A DNA stretch of 64,000 nt from Lantana camara (lineage: Eukaryota > Streptophyta > Magnoliopsida > Lamiales > Verbenaceae): positions 34,206,501-34,270,500 of the forward strand of contig CM074865.1 of the NCBI GenBank assembly GCA_037501455.1. The letters are read 5' to 3'. The position numbers were made by a program, and so were the translations under genes. Below the pieces are notes generated by a model. The model did not search any database. It saw nothing but the letters and a program-made list of their open reading frames with translations, and was not told the origin of the DNA. Position 1 is the stretch's first letter. Each line of letters opens with the position of its first letter. This document shows, piece by piece, positions 36,496 through 47,903 of the stretch.

Positions 36496-37998
36496 ATGTT
36501 CTGTCCGATAAATAACAGGGGAAAATCAGGGGATTCGTGGGAATGGCTTCCAACCCTTCCCACACCATACCACAACAAATAAAACATCTCAAAATCAACA
36601 TATAACATGCATATGAGTCATATATTTTCGCGGGAATGGCTCCCAACCCTTCCCACACCATACCACAACAAATAAAACAACTTAAAATGAACATATAACA
36701 TGCATATAAGTCATATATATCAATTAGGCATCAAAAGAACCAAGATATCATACATTAATTCATCAAAATCTTCATATAAACCCTTATGTACACAAATGAT
36801 CACCCAAGCTCAACTTCATGTAACTCATGATTAAGATGCACAAAACCAACCCAAGACCATCATATATGATTCATATAATCTCATGGAATTCAAAGAACCA
36901 CAAAACCCTAACTTTGCTATCATGAATCCTCAAAGATATATGCATGCTCTCACCTTGAAGATGGAGGAGATGAAGGGGAAAAAGAAAGAGATGGTATGGA
37001 GCTTGATTCTTGGTGATTATGGAAGATAATCCTTGGCTTCTCCTTACTTGGCTTGGATCGATATTGGAGAGAGGAGAGAAAGAGATGTTTTTGCTTTGTT
37101 CCTGTATAAAGAATGAAGGAGGAAATGTATGTAGGTGTGTATATATTATATCATGATTGAGGGAGGAAGAAAGGAAGGAAATTGCACAACAATCCTCCAC
37201 AAATTTAAGTGATGCAAATAAGTTCTAACTCATGAAATGTGATCAATTAAATCCAAAGAAAGGTTCATGCAATTTAATCCTCAAATTATGGAAATAGATC
37301 AAGTAAAGTCATATAATCAATTAAGTCATGTTCGGCAATTAATTCACGTATCACTTAAATACAAATTATACAATAATTCATGATTTGAGAATAATATCAC
37401 ATATATTTTCACATAAACATATAAGAATATCGTTCTTATAATGTCACTTAATGCACAACAGGAAAAATTGGGGCGTTACACTGTGTCTGTCCGTTTGATT
37501 TGTTAAGTACTTTGTTTCGAATTGTGTAGGAAAATATGTATATGATACATTTTATGCAGGTTTGTACTTGTGATTTGAATATATGAAATTCGGGACAGGT
37601 TAGGACAGGTGCTCGGATTAGATGAACCCGTTGAGATTTTGTGATTATTCGGGATAGGTTTCTAGGACCAGTTGAACCCGTTTGTTGTGTAATTGTTCGG
37701 GACAGGATAGGACAGGTTTACCGGATTAGTCGAACCCGTGTAGTAGATTTTCATTTCTGTATGGCACTGTATGTTTATTGTACGTTAGTTTTTGAAAGTT
37801 GGTATTTTTCCTGGCTTCCACTGTCATGTTTTGCATTCTTTCTTTTGAATAGGGTTAGTTACTGCGTAGCTAGTGTGTATGTTTTCGTTAGTCATTCGTT
37901 CGCTGTGACTTGGTGCGTGTGCAGACTTTCTATTTCGTACACGTGTCGGGTCAGAGTGCGGGGGTGTGGTACCCCACCGCTTGGGGTGCTACAACTCA

Positions 37999-39351
37999 TG
38001 AACAAGAATTGCACCTAAGTCGTTTTTTAAGTCATTAGGACTTAAAGCGAAAATTTTAATTTATGGGTAAATTTAAATTCTTGCTATTTATGCATGCTAG
38101 GTGATCATGGGTTTTAGTCTTGTGATGTTCTAATTTATGCACATGGATGGTTTAAATTGGGGTTGGAGCCCTATAATTGTGTTTTTCAGTTGGGGTCGGT
38201 ACCTTACTTATCTGCATATTGTTATATGTTTATTATGTGGCTTTCCATATTACTGTTTTATTAAGGCGGGGGTATGCCCCGTGTATTTGACTATGGCCAA
38301 TATGAAGATTGACCCATATTACTTTATGCAAAGAGAGTAGATTATAGGAAAGTGAGGTTTTCTATTTTACTTTGAAGATTTGCACCCATGGAGTAAGATG
38401 GATCCAAACAACAAGTAACATGGAGACCATAAAGTGAAGACCCCTCAAATTGTTAGGGAGGGTTTCTATTATTGTAATAGATAGGGCATCGTTTTATTTC
38501 CAATTCCCTTATGTGATTTAAATTGTCTTATGTGGCATTAATACTAGAACTTGTGATTGTGGAGTGGCTCCCATATATCACGCATAAGATAGGTAGAACC
38601 TATGATCATCACAGGTTAGTATTATACTAGGACATGTTATCTGTTATGTGCTTGTTTGAAATGCATTTAAGTTGTACTTGCATTAATCAAGACTAATAAA
38701 TTGGATAACATATATGTTGGTGAGGTCGAACCGGACAACTCTTCGGTTAAATCAAAAATTCCCTTAAAAATATTAAGCTAATTTCGAAAAATAGATGTTT
38801 AATTGGAGGTGCAAACTTTGAATTAAATTCCTAGCATTCCATCAATAGGATTTAAGTTTAATAGGGGAAACTAGTTATCGTTCGTGAGTCGTGGGGTGAC
38901 TATGTTAAACCTAAGTTTAGGGAGAGTGATGGCCGCGAGTCGTGGGTCGTTCGAACTAAGTTTTAATCACGATCTTATGATTGATGGGTCTAGCTTAATA
39001 CTTAAGTAAATATGGATTTCACATGAGTCGTAGGTCCATATTGAAAGATAGGTGATGCAAAAACATTACTAAGAATTCCACTATGTTAGAATTGGTAAGT
39101 TATACCTACCTTAGGCTTTATTTAGAATGGCCACGAGTCATGAGTTTGAGATAAAGTGCATAGGATCTTAGTACCCATTGGGAAAACAAGTTTCGTCTGA
39201 GATCTTTAGGGAATTACAGATCTTCTAAAACAGTGGGAGCAACATACATTAAAGACCTAATCTCATGTACATCATTATTATTCAGCATGCTCACTTAGTT
39301 CTCTGTTTTTCCATTTAGGTCTAGATTCTGTGATTCTCTACGTGTTTTGAA
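37999..39351 (+). other. Leader of the Copia element
   Basis: 1.35 kb of non-coding sequence before the gag start. It contains four spaced copies of a GAGTCGTGGGT-like motif (38886, 38937, 39025, 39135). Element A inserted at its left end. The short open frame at 38137-38340 has no recognisable product. No Copia 5' LTR or primer site is seen to the left. Confidence 0.6.
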
Positions 39352-40160
39352 ATGGCAACCAAAAACACTCTAGTATCGATCCTCAAGTTAAACAAGTTGA
39401 CTGGTCCCAACTATGCCAATTGGCTTAGGAATCTAAAATTCGTTCTAGATTCCGAAAAGAGAACTTATGTTCTCTACGACACGGAGCCCGTTCCCAAAGG
39501 GAAAGTTCCTACTCGGGCTGAGCGGGACGTGATCCAGAAGTGGAAGGATGATAATCTCCAAGTCCGTTACCTCACTCTTGCTAACATGTCTCCGGACATG
39601 CAAAGACAGCATAAGTCCACGGAATTCGCTTGGGAGATTTACGACCACTTAGAGCAACTTTACCGCCCTCACGAGCGTGTTACAAGGTATAACACCTCAA
39701 AAGAATTATTCCATTTGAGAATGAGGGAAGGTTCAAGTGTCCATGAATATGGACTCAAGTTTCTTGCTCTTACTGAGAAACTTGCTTCCATGTACATGCC
39801 ACTAAGAGATGAGCTTTCGGTGGATTTGTTGCTAGCCTTGCTCCTACCGTCATTCAACCCTTTTGTCCTTAACTTCAACATGAATCATGCAAACGCTACT
39901 ATAGCTGAGCTGATTAGTTAGTTTATGACTGTTGAAAGCACGATCAAGAAGGACAATAAGGTTATGATGGTCACTGCTCCATCTTCTTCTGAGCCTTCTA
40001 AAGGCAAGGGCAATAAAGCCCAAAAGAAAAAGAAATCCCTTAGGCCCAATGGAGGCATCAAGAAGAGAAAAGCCCAAAAGAAGTAACATGATCAGAAAGA
40101 GGACGTTTGCTTCCATTGTGGCAAATCGGGGCATTAGAGGAGAAACTGCCAAGAGTACAA
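39352..40160 (+). pseudogene. Copia gag, broken
   Basis: Nucleocapsid/capsid precursor of a Ty1/Copia element. Start MATKNTLVSI, followed by the family signature LTGPNYANWLRN. In-frame stops occur at 39919-39921, 40084-40086 and within the zinc knuckle at 40108-40149 (CFHCGKSGH, stop, RRNC). A lysine-rich stretch precedes the knuckle. The frame otherwise continues into pol. Confidence 0.88.
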
Positions 40161-41340
40161 GGCTACTCTAAACAAAGGTTTATTTCTCGTTGAAATAAAT
40201 CTTTCTATTAATTCTAACTCTTGGGTACTTGATACCGATTATGGATCTCATATCTATAATGATTTACAAATGCTATGTGAGGTTTGGTAGCTCAAAGGAG
40301 GAGAATGTGTCTTGAAGATTGGAGATGGCTCAACCATTGAGGCTTAAGCTTTAGGCACAATTAGATTAGATTTAGGTCATTTTGAATTGGTTTTAAATAA
40401 AGTCCTTTTTGTACTAGATATTATTCGTAATATTATTTCAGTTCCAAAACTTGATTGTGAAGGCTATGAAATTCATATTAAGAATGACAACTTTTTCCTC
40501 AAAAAGAATAATTTTTCAATACATCTTGGTGCATTAAACAATGGACTTTATCTAACTCAAAACACCAATATTTTGAATATACAACGAGAAACAAAATGTA
40601 AGAGAGATGACGAAGTCTTAGCATCTTTGTGGCGGGCTAGATTAGGATATATTTCCAAGAACAGAATTAGCAAGTAAACTACCTTAGGGACATTCTCTGA
40701 AAATGACCTTAAAGAGTTAACTTCTTGTGAATCCTATCTCAAAGGAAAGATGCCCAAAACTCCTTTCAAAGGGAGTGTTGATCAAGCCACTAAGACCTTG
40801 GATTTGATCCATTCTGATGTTTGTGGACCGCTCAGTGTAAGCACTCGAAACAATCATCAGTACTTCATAACCTTTACTGATGATTTTAATCGTTATGGTT
40901 ATGTGTACTTAATGAAGAACAAATCTGAGGCTTTTGAGAAATTCTTAGAATTTCAAAAGGATGTTGAGAACCAAATTGGCCACAAGATCAAGACACTTCG
41001 ATATAAACAAGGTGGCGAGTATCTTAGTGAAGAATTCCTTAGTCATCTCAGACATAATGGAATTATCTCTTAGTGGACTCCTCCGGGAACTCCTCAGCTT
41101 AATGGAGTTTCTGAGAGAAGGAATCGAGCCCTACTTGATATGGTTCATTCCATGATGAGTTTCACTGACTTACCACATTCTTTCTGGGGTTATGCTCTAG
41201 AAAGTGCAGCCAAGATTTTGAATCTTTTTCCTTCTAAGTCAGTCCCTAAAATGCCTTATGAAATGTGGCATGGAAAAATCCCTAGTTATTCTTACTTGAG
41301 AATTTGGGTTGTCCTGCTTATGTGAAGAGGACAGTGGGAG
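40161..41340 (+). pseudogene. Copia protease and integrase, broken
   Basis: Protease remnant around 40220-40480: the active-site triad region reads DTDYGSH rather than a normal DTG/DSG. The integrase zinc finger at about 40625-40750 has lost key residues (LWRARLGY where two histidines are expected, CESY where CxxC is expected). The core has the first Asp (DLIHSDVCGPL). The second Asp is gone (RYKQGGEYL). The Glu remains (GVSERRN). Stops at about 40675 and 41071 break the frame. Confidence 0.85.
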
Positions 41341-41399
41341 ATAAGTTAGAAGCTCGTTCTAACTTATGCTAGCTACTTTGTTGGCTATCCTAAGGAATC

Positions 41400-42470
41400 C
41401 ATAGGATACTAATTCTATGATCAAACTGAACAAAAGGTGTTTGTTTCAAGAAATGCGACTTTTCTTGAGGAATCATTCCTTGAACAAAAGAAAGGCAAGA
41501 TCACAGAACTTGAAGAAATTCGAGATGACCCCACGCCATACGTGGAAGAAATGTCCCAACCTGATAACCAACAGCTAATCACGAACTTCGATACACGTGA
41601 AAATCCTCCTCTAAGACGTTCTGAATGCACTCCTTGATAGCCTGAGAGATGGTATAGTTTTCTCCATGAAATCTCTCAAGAGGATAACGATCCTTTAACT
41701 TATGAGGCGACACTTTCAGATTCGGATTCTGAACAGTGAAAACAAGCCATGAAATCCAAAATGGACTCTAAGTACTCCAACCAAGTTTGGACCTTGGTAG
41801 ATTTGCCTGATTGGGCAAAATCCATAGGATGAAAATGGATCTTTAAGAGAAAGCTTGGAGTAGATGGAAACGTTGCAGCCTATAAGGTAAGACTTATTGC
41901 CAAAGGATTCACTTAAAGGCCCGGTGTGGACTTTGATAAAACCTTCTCACCGGTTACAATGCAAAAGTCTATTCGGATCATGCTTGTCATAGATAAGACT
42001 ACGAGATATAAAAAATGGATGTGAAAACCGTCTTTCTCAATGGAGACATTGATAAAGACATTTATATGGATCAACCCGTAGGTTTCACATTCAGTGGGAG
42101 TGAGCAAAAGGTTTACAAACTCCAAAGATCAATCTACGGATTGAAATAGGCTTCTAGGAATTGGAACATTTGTTTTAATGAAGCAGTTAAAGCGTTTGGC
42201 TTCATTCAAAATTCGAATGAGTCATGCCTGTATAGAAAAGAATTGGAGACTTCAGTGAAATTCTTGGTACTTTATGTTGATGACATCCTTCTAATTGGGA
42301 ATTCGATGGATGATATGAAAGTTACCAAGTCTTGGTTATCGAACCAATTCGAGATGAAAGATCTTGGTGAAGCGTCCTACATTCTCGGCATAAAGATCTA
42401 TAGGGATAGATCTAAGATATTAATAGGACTATCACAATTGATGTACATAGACAAAGTGCTGAAATGATTC
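41400..42470 (+). pseudogene. Copia reverse transcriptase, broken
   Basis: Recognised by WIFKRKLGVDG, YKVRLIAKGF, FSPV and the YVDD active site (LVLYVDDILL, about 42268-42297). Several stops and frame changes lie between 41636 and 42150. A stop at 42465-42467 separates it from RNase H. It cannot encode an active enzyme. Confidence 0.88.
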
Positions 42471-42473
42471 AGC

Positions 42474-43262
42474 ATGGAGGATGCGAAGAATAAGATTCTT
42501 CCTATGAGTGTAGGAACATGTCTTCCTAAGAAGATGTATCCTAAAACAAACCTTGAGAAGGAAAGAATGACTCATGTGCCTTATGCCTCGGCAATGGGCA
42601 GCATAATGTATGCAATGCTATGTACTCGACCCGATGTGGTTTATACACTTAGTGTTATCATCTATTGCCAATCGGACCCTGGAGAAGGTCATTGTGCTGC
42701 CGTGAAGAACATCCTAGAGTACTTAAGAAGTACTAAGGATTTGTTCTTAGTATACGGAGGACAAAAAGATCTAATCCTCAAAGGATACTACGATGCAAGC
42801 TTTGCATCTGACTTAGATGATTTTAAGTTAATGTCAGGATATATTTTCTGCCTTAACGGCGGTGCAGTGAGTTGGAAGAGTTCCAAACAAACAACCACTG
42901 CAGATTTGACCACTGAGGCCGAATACCTAGCTGCAAATGATGCAGCTAAGGAAGGTGTTTGGATTAGAAACTTCATTCAAGAATTGAATGTGGTTCCTAG
43001 CATGAAAGACCCCATTACTGTGTTTTGTGACAACACTGGGGCGGTTGCTCAAGCAAGAGAACCAAGATCTCACCAACGGACCAAGCACATTATGAGGAAG
43101 TATCACCTAATCCGTGATATCATCAAACGAGGTGATGTGCAAATAGAGAGGGTCGCTTCAGCAAAGAACGTGGTAAATCCACTTACTAAACCCCTTAGTC
43201 GAGAAGCTTTTGAAGGTCATCTTGTGAAGATAGGACTTAGATTAGCTTTTGGGTGGCTTTGA
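42474..43262 (+). pseudogene. Copia RNase H, open frame retained
   Basis: End of RT thumb (PYASAMGSIMYAMLC) and an RNase H domain with Asp in GYYDASFASD, Glu in TTEAEY and Asp in VFCDNTGAV. The RTKHIMRKYHLIRD and NPLTKPLS motifs near the end are typical of Copia pol. This 262-residue segment is open but belongs to the broken polyprotein. Confidence 0.85.
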
Positions 43263-43958
43263 TGGGCAAGTGGGAGATTGTTAGGAATAGTGCCCTAAAA
43301 GCCAATGTAATAGTCAGCTTAGTACTTTTTCTTTTGTAAATCATAGACAACCTTTGAATAATAAACGAACCAAGGCTACACTTCTTTATATGCTCTTGTC
43401 TGATTGTGCGTTTACTTTAGCTGTGCATGTATAAGAACTCCCCTAATCAATGTGACTTATAGGACTCAACCATTTAGGTGAAGTAGTTCAAGAAACGAAC
43501 CTAAATCACTTAAGTCATGATTAGAAACCACTCCAAGCCAATGAGTCCAAAAGACAGTAGGAGTGTCGATTTGACTAGTTTAAGGCTTGCTCATGTGATC
43601 ACGCCCTTAAGAAGGACCATCTTGTTTCATGAGGTGCAAAGTGTATTGGTTGATACATGGGGGTGCTTACTTATTCTAAGTAGGTACACTGAGGTGTCCC
43701 GTATGAGAAGATTCCTAAATGGGAAAGGAAGTTTCTATTTCTAGAAATAGAAACTTATAGATTAGGAAATATCTCACGAGTAATTGATGTGATTAAGTAG
43801 TCCTTAGACTTGAGATTCCGTCGATACTTTGTGGGCTAACTCTGCAGTCTTAGGTATGAGCTTTTAAGGGTGTCGCCTTAGACAACTGATTCTAAGCTTA
43901 TGCTGGGGCTGCACAAGTGGCACATAGAAGCATATGAAAATCAATAAAGGACCTCCAC

Positions 43959-44447
43959 TGTAAAGCTCAAAGTGCTTGTCCCACATCGGAAGAAGAGGAG
44001 AACGAAGCCTTCCTTATAAGGGGGTGGATACCTCTTCCCTGTTGAGGCCTTTTCTTGGGTGGGCGCCTTCGGGCTTAAATTCCGCCGGGAGAAACAAAAC
44101 CGTGAGGGTGGTGTCGCTTAGCCCACCAAAGCGGACAATATCGACAGGCGGGTTTTCGGGCTGTTACAAATGGTATCAGAGCTGGGACCCGGTCCGGTGT
44201 GCCAGCGAGGACGCTGGGCCCTTATGGGGGGGTGGACTGTAAAGCTCAAAGTGCTTGTCCCACATCGGAAGAAGAGGAGAACGAAGCCTTCCTTATAAGG
44301 GGGTGGATACCTCTTCCCTGTTGAGGCCTTTTCCTGGGTGGGCGCCTTCGGGCTTAAATTCCGCCGGGAGAAACAAAACCGTGAGGGTGGTGTCGCTAAG
44401 CCCACCAAAGCGGACAATATCGACAGGCGGGTTTTCGGGCTGTTACA
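43959..44447 (+). mobile_element. TRIM with two 210-bp LTRs
   Basis: LTRs 43959-44168 and 44238-44447, each TGTAAAGCTCAAAG to GGCTGTTACA, differing at two sites. The 69-bp internal part has a primer site (TGGTATCAGAGC at 44171) and a G-rich tract (GGGGGGGTGGAC). Target duplication TCCAC at 43954-43958 and 44448-44452. Terminal-repeat retrotransposons in miniature encode nothing and use other elements' enzymes. Confidence 0.95.
43978..44019 (+). promoter_or_regulatory. snRNA-type upstream element plus TATA in the TRIM LTR
   Basis: GTCCCACATCG (43978-43988) equals the upstream sequence element RTCCCACATCG of plant snRNA genes. TTATAA follows after 25 bases (44014-44019). The second LTR repeats this at 44257-44267 and 44293-44298. 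Confidence 0.6.
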
Positions 44448-45660
44448 TCCACTTGCATTAGCAAGTTGATCTCTTATTGTGTAAGTCATTCATATGCCAT
44501 AATGGAGTCCTTGGCCAAAGCAGTGGATCGAGATCAAGAAATGGGTTTCTTGGATCGAGATAAAATAGATATGAAATGCACTTAACTTTAAGATCGAGAT
44601 TATTAGGGTTCTGATTATTCCCTTGCCCTAGATATTGATTGAGAGATGAGATGTAGGAGGATTTTATCTCACATATATCAATGACTTAAAGGTTCTTTCG
44701 AATAGAGATATTCTTATTCAGCTGAGAGTCACTCACCTGTTGCTAGATTTTGGTAGTGTGATATGTGGACTGATTAATTAATTGGGAATTAATTAATTAG
44801 GGTCACTACTAATTGAATTAAGAACCTAGTGGATCACACACAAATGCCCGGTCACGAGGGTTAAGGCTTAAATCGATTAAACGAGTTGATCGGACCAATG
44901 AGAGATTGGTGGGGACCACATGTGTGGGACACGTGTCCTAGGCCTGACACGTGTCACGTTGTGATAGTAGTTAAATAATTAATATTGATTAATTATTTAA
45001 TGGACTTTAATTTAATTATGAATTAATATTGAAGTTCTAATTTGGAGAAATCAAGTCTAATAAATAATTAATTGTGAATTAATTAATTATTAGCTTCAAG
45101 TTATTTATTATAATAAATAAAATTAATTAAAATATCTAAGAGAGTTAGATATTATATTCTTGCTTGACAAGTTGGTCAAAAGGAGACTTTTGGTCAAAAT
45201 AAGAGTCTTTCTCTCCAAGCAAGAAATCCCTTAGTTAAAAGGTTTAGGAAACCTTGTCCAACAAGCATAAGGGGTTCGAACCCCTTAGCCTATATATATA
45301 CGGGGTTCGAACCCCATAAGGGATTGATAGATAATCTCCTTCTCCCAATTACTACACATAAACCCTAGAGCCCAAACAATAAACATAGAACTAGCATCCT
45401 CCTTGTTTAGATCGTGATCGAGGTTGGTGTGGACTATTTCTCTAGAGGGCTGCTTTCATGGAGTCTTGAAAGATTCAAATGAGCTTGGGGACTTTCCGCT
45501 TGAAGAGCGTTTGTGGGCGGCTCAAACATGTCAAGAAAGCGTCGATCTAAGTGAGTTTTTTAGAACCCTACGAACTTGGGAATAAGAATTGCAAGATTCG
45601 ATCTTCTTTTGGAAAAATATTTTTAAATTCCGCTGCATTACTGTTTCGTTTTTCCCAACA

Positions 45661-46139
45661 GGGGGATAGGGGGGGGGGAGGAGAGGGCTCATAATAAGAC
45701 TCCTCCTCCTCATAAACTGGCGGGGCCCTCGGTAGAGGACGCTCCAAGAGGGCACTTACTTGTGGTTGTCCTTCCCGACCTCAAAACCTCGATTAGCCCA
45801 CTGGGGGCTTCAGGATCGACCCTAGCCCCTAAATGATTGAAAACTCCAAATTCCTTGGCTCTACTACTTCCCCCCTGGGGATACACCACGGAACTCACTT
45901 GTTGTTCCGGTAATGTGGAAGGCACGTCTCTTATCCTCATTCTTTCATTGTCGAGGGGCTTGGTAATCTTTGGCTCAGGTTTCCTCGGCGGGCCTCTTGC
46001 CCGCATCTTGGGGCTGACTCGACTCGGCGACCTCCTCTTGTAGAACTAACTTCAATCGCCTGAATCGCTTGGCGTGCACCTTGCCAATAAGTTAAACCTG
46101 GCGGAGGAGGAGGAGGGTAGTAGTGTGATTTGTAGTAGG
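45661..46139 (-). pseudogene. Element G internal fragment, left part (gag-like)
   Basis: On the minus strand the sequence encodes, in more than one frame, a Pro/Tyr-rich segment ending in PPPPPPGLTYWQGARQAIQ, then a basic stretch. It continues from 58711 once element E is removed. Plant Gypsy gag proteins often have such a proline-rich start. Frame changes make it non-functional. The left edge abuts the Copia LTR. Confidence 0.5.
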
Positions 46140-46501
46140 TTGGTTGTAACGCCCCGTAACTTCCATTCAGGTACGCATGCGAAACGTGTGAGTTTGAGCG
46201 TTAGGATTGTTGGCATGCTTTAGGAATTATGTGTCTAATTGGAAGTATGTGATTAATTGTCCAATTACCTATGTGTTCATTTAGTTGTAATTCCATTATA
46301 ATTCCATTTCATTTCATTTCCATTTTCTAACATATGCATATTTCATACATTTCATTTCATAACATATTTTATATATATACTTAAACTAATTTCATAACAT
46401 TAATCTTTTCATTACTTCATACATTTATTCATGAAACATGCATTATACACATATATATATATATATGCATGATTTGCCTACACTAATACACTCACACATG
46501 C

Positions 46502-46535
<34 letters not shown>

Positions 46536-46802
46536 GAGCACTAATAAATTATATACATATAATATACTTAATATCTTGCTTTATACATATATGATATATA
46601 TTTATACATATATTGCATATAATACATATAATATATCATATATGCAAGAACACACACACAAAACCCCTTTCTTTCATCTTCATCTCATTTCATTTCATTC
46701 ATATTGGAGTTGGAGAAGAGGAAGAGTTGGAGCATTCATCAAGAATCATCATCACCATCATCTTCATCTCCTTTCTTCACTTTTAAGGTTGGCTCATGGG
46801 TT

Positions 46803-46805
<3 letters not shown>

Positions 46806-46855
<50 letters not shown>

Positions 46856-46856
46856 A
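46806..46856. repeat. (TA)n(TG)n microsatellite
   Basis: A TA run passes into a TG run. The middle E LTR has a shorter version at about 54500-54533, so length has changed since insertion. Confidence 0.9.
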
Positions 46857-47186
46857 GGTGTGGGTATGTTGAGGGTTTGAGATTTATTTGGGTAGCTATG
46901 TTATTGACATGGTTATATGATGAGATATGTGTTTATCTTGGGCCTTATGCATGAATACTTTGAGATTGTGATTTATTTGGATTTCATGGCATATTTGGAG
47001 TTTTAAGTGTTGGATCTAAGTGTCTAATTGATAGATATATGTGTTGCAATTGAAGTATTAGGTGTATATTAGTGTTATAGGTTAGTTTTGGGGTGTTTTA
47101 TTGTTGTTGTTTGGTGTTGGTTGCATTTGGGAGTTAATTTCTGAGCCATACCCTGATTTTACCCTGTTTTTTCACCCAGCGGCATG

Positions 47187-47308
47187 CCAAACGCCCGTTT
47201 GGGCCCTTAGTTCATTTTCCAAACGCCTGTGTGAGATGCTACTGCTTCGACAGACAGTTTCCAAACGCCCATTTCTGCTTTCAATTCATTTTCCAAATGC
47301 CCGTTTAC
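47187..47308 (+). repeat. Four-palindrome array, E 5' LTR
   Basis: Sites near 47187 (CCAAACGCCCGTTTGG), 47219, 47261 and 47292, spaced 32, 42 and 31 bases. The sequence just downstream (GAACTCCAAATGACC) is also shared with C. Confidence 0.7.
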
Positions 47309-47903
47309 CCCTCAAACGAACTCCAAATGACCTGATTTTTGAACCATTGGAAACCTCTTGAAGTCTATAACAACCTCCAATTAGAATATCCTCAATATCA
47401 TTCCTAGATTGTGAGATATGATCAATTCATTTTGGTGTCACCATTTTCCCAGAAATCTGCGTTAACCCAACTTCGGACCTACGCCATTTTCACCTCACTT
47501 TGAACTAGAATTAGAGCCTTATATGCTTGGAAATCTCTATTTGTCTACTTTCATATCCAACAAAAAAAACTCCATTTGAACTTCTAGAACTCAAGATATT
47601 CTCAATTTTCCACAGCTTGCGCATTTCCAAAAATTGTCAACTTTTGCCAAACTTCGCCAAAAGACCTCTTCTTGCATTTCTTTCACTCCCTCGGTTCCCA
47701 TATGTGATTATTTGAAGTATTAATTGTGAATGATCATTCTCATGACTTATAATTATCATCATTCCATATCATGAGCATGCCGTTCGTCGATTATTTAGTT
47801 CATTTGTCTAGAGTCTTATGTACACTCGTCTTTATTGCACAGAGTTTGGTCCGGTTGAGGAGCAGGGTCCGTAGGCTTCTTGTTCTTTCTTGTGTTGCTC
47901 AAG

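Larger units (their letters stand above)
18593..37480 (-). mobile_element. Element C: tandem LTR-INT-LTR-INT-LTR array
   Basis: Minus-strand Gypsy-type element with three LTRs (18593-21248 truncated, 24760-30993 with D inside, 34508-37480) and two internal regions (21249-24759, 30994-34507). Such arrays arise by unequal recombination between elements. The left LTR lacks its last 265 bp or so (minus-strand 3' end), lost together with 863 bp of LTR A. The internal regions have no recognisable gag or pol, so C is non-autonomous. Confidence 0.88.
34508..37480 (-). repeat. LTR of C, right copy, full length (2,973 bp)
   Basis: Minus-strand start TGTAACGCCCCAATTTTTCC at 37480, end GGGTGCTACA at 34508. 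Holds the four-palindrome array (36382-36495), a donor at 35588 and an acceptor ending at 34927. A local duplication of about 90 bases (CTCCCAACCCTTCCCACACC region) occurs at 36540-36690. A resumes at 37481. Confidence 0.9.
3826..37993 (+). mobile_element. Element A: non-autonomous Ty3/Gypsy LTR retrotransposon with nested insertions
   Basis: Complete element bounded by the 5-bp target duplication ACTCA (3821-3825 and 37994-37998). The 5' LTR is 3826-9811, the internal region 9812-11027, and the 3' LTR lies in four pieces: 11028-11776, 15493-15888, 17066-18592 and 37481-37993. Without insertions the 5' LTR is about 4.0 kb while the internal part is only 1.2 kb and has no gag or pol. The element must have been moved by enzymes supplied in trans. 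The primer site matches initiator tRNA-Met, as in the coding element E. The two LTRs differ by several per cent in the stretches compared, so the insertion is not recent. Confidence 0.9.
11028..37993 (+). repeat. 3' LTR of element A, in four pieces
   Basis: Pieces at 11028-11776, 15493-15888, 17066-18592 and 37481-37993 align in order with the 5' LTR. Solo LTR B, a CACTA element and the C array separate them. Between the last two pieces the segment matching 6479-7341 of the 5' LTR (863 bp) is absent, so a deletion accompanied or followed the C insertion. The terminal TACA is followed by the ACTCA target duplication. Confidence 0.88.
43279..45660 (+). repeat. 3' LTR of the Copia element
   Basis: TGTTAGGAATAGTGCCCTA to TTTTTCCCAACA, preceded by the purine tract AAGTGGGAGA. 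Matches the solo LTR at 7812-9763. A TRIM interrupts it. A TATATATATA stretch near 45290-45300 lies between two GGGGTTCGAACCCC palindromes (about 45270 and 45303). The element's 5' LTR is missing, so no target duplication can be tested. Confidence 0.9.

Noticed and set aside
44118..44489. Minus-strand 123-codon frame over the TRIM
   Set aside because: It reads through both TRIM LTRs, so its repeated peptide is simply the duplicated LTR.
46534..46857. Frame with YTYNILNIL and YIYIYIY stretches, also at 54228
   Set aside because: It is a translation of AT and TG microsatellites within LTR E.
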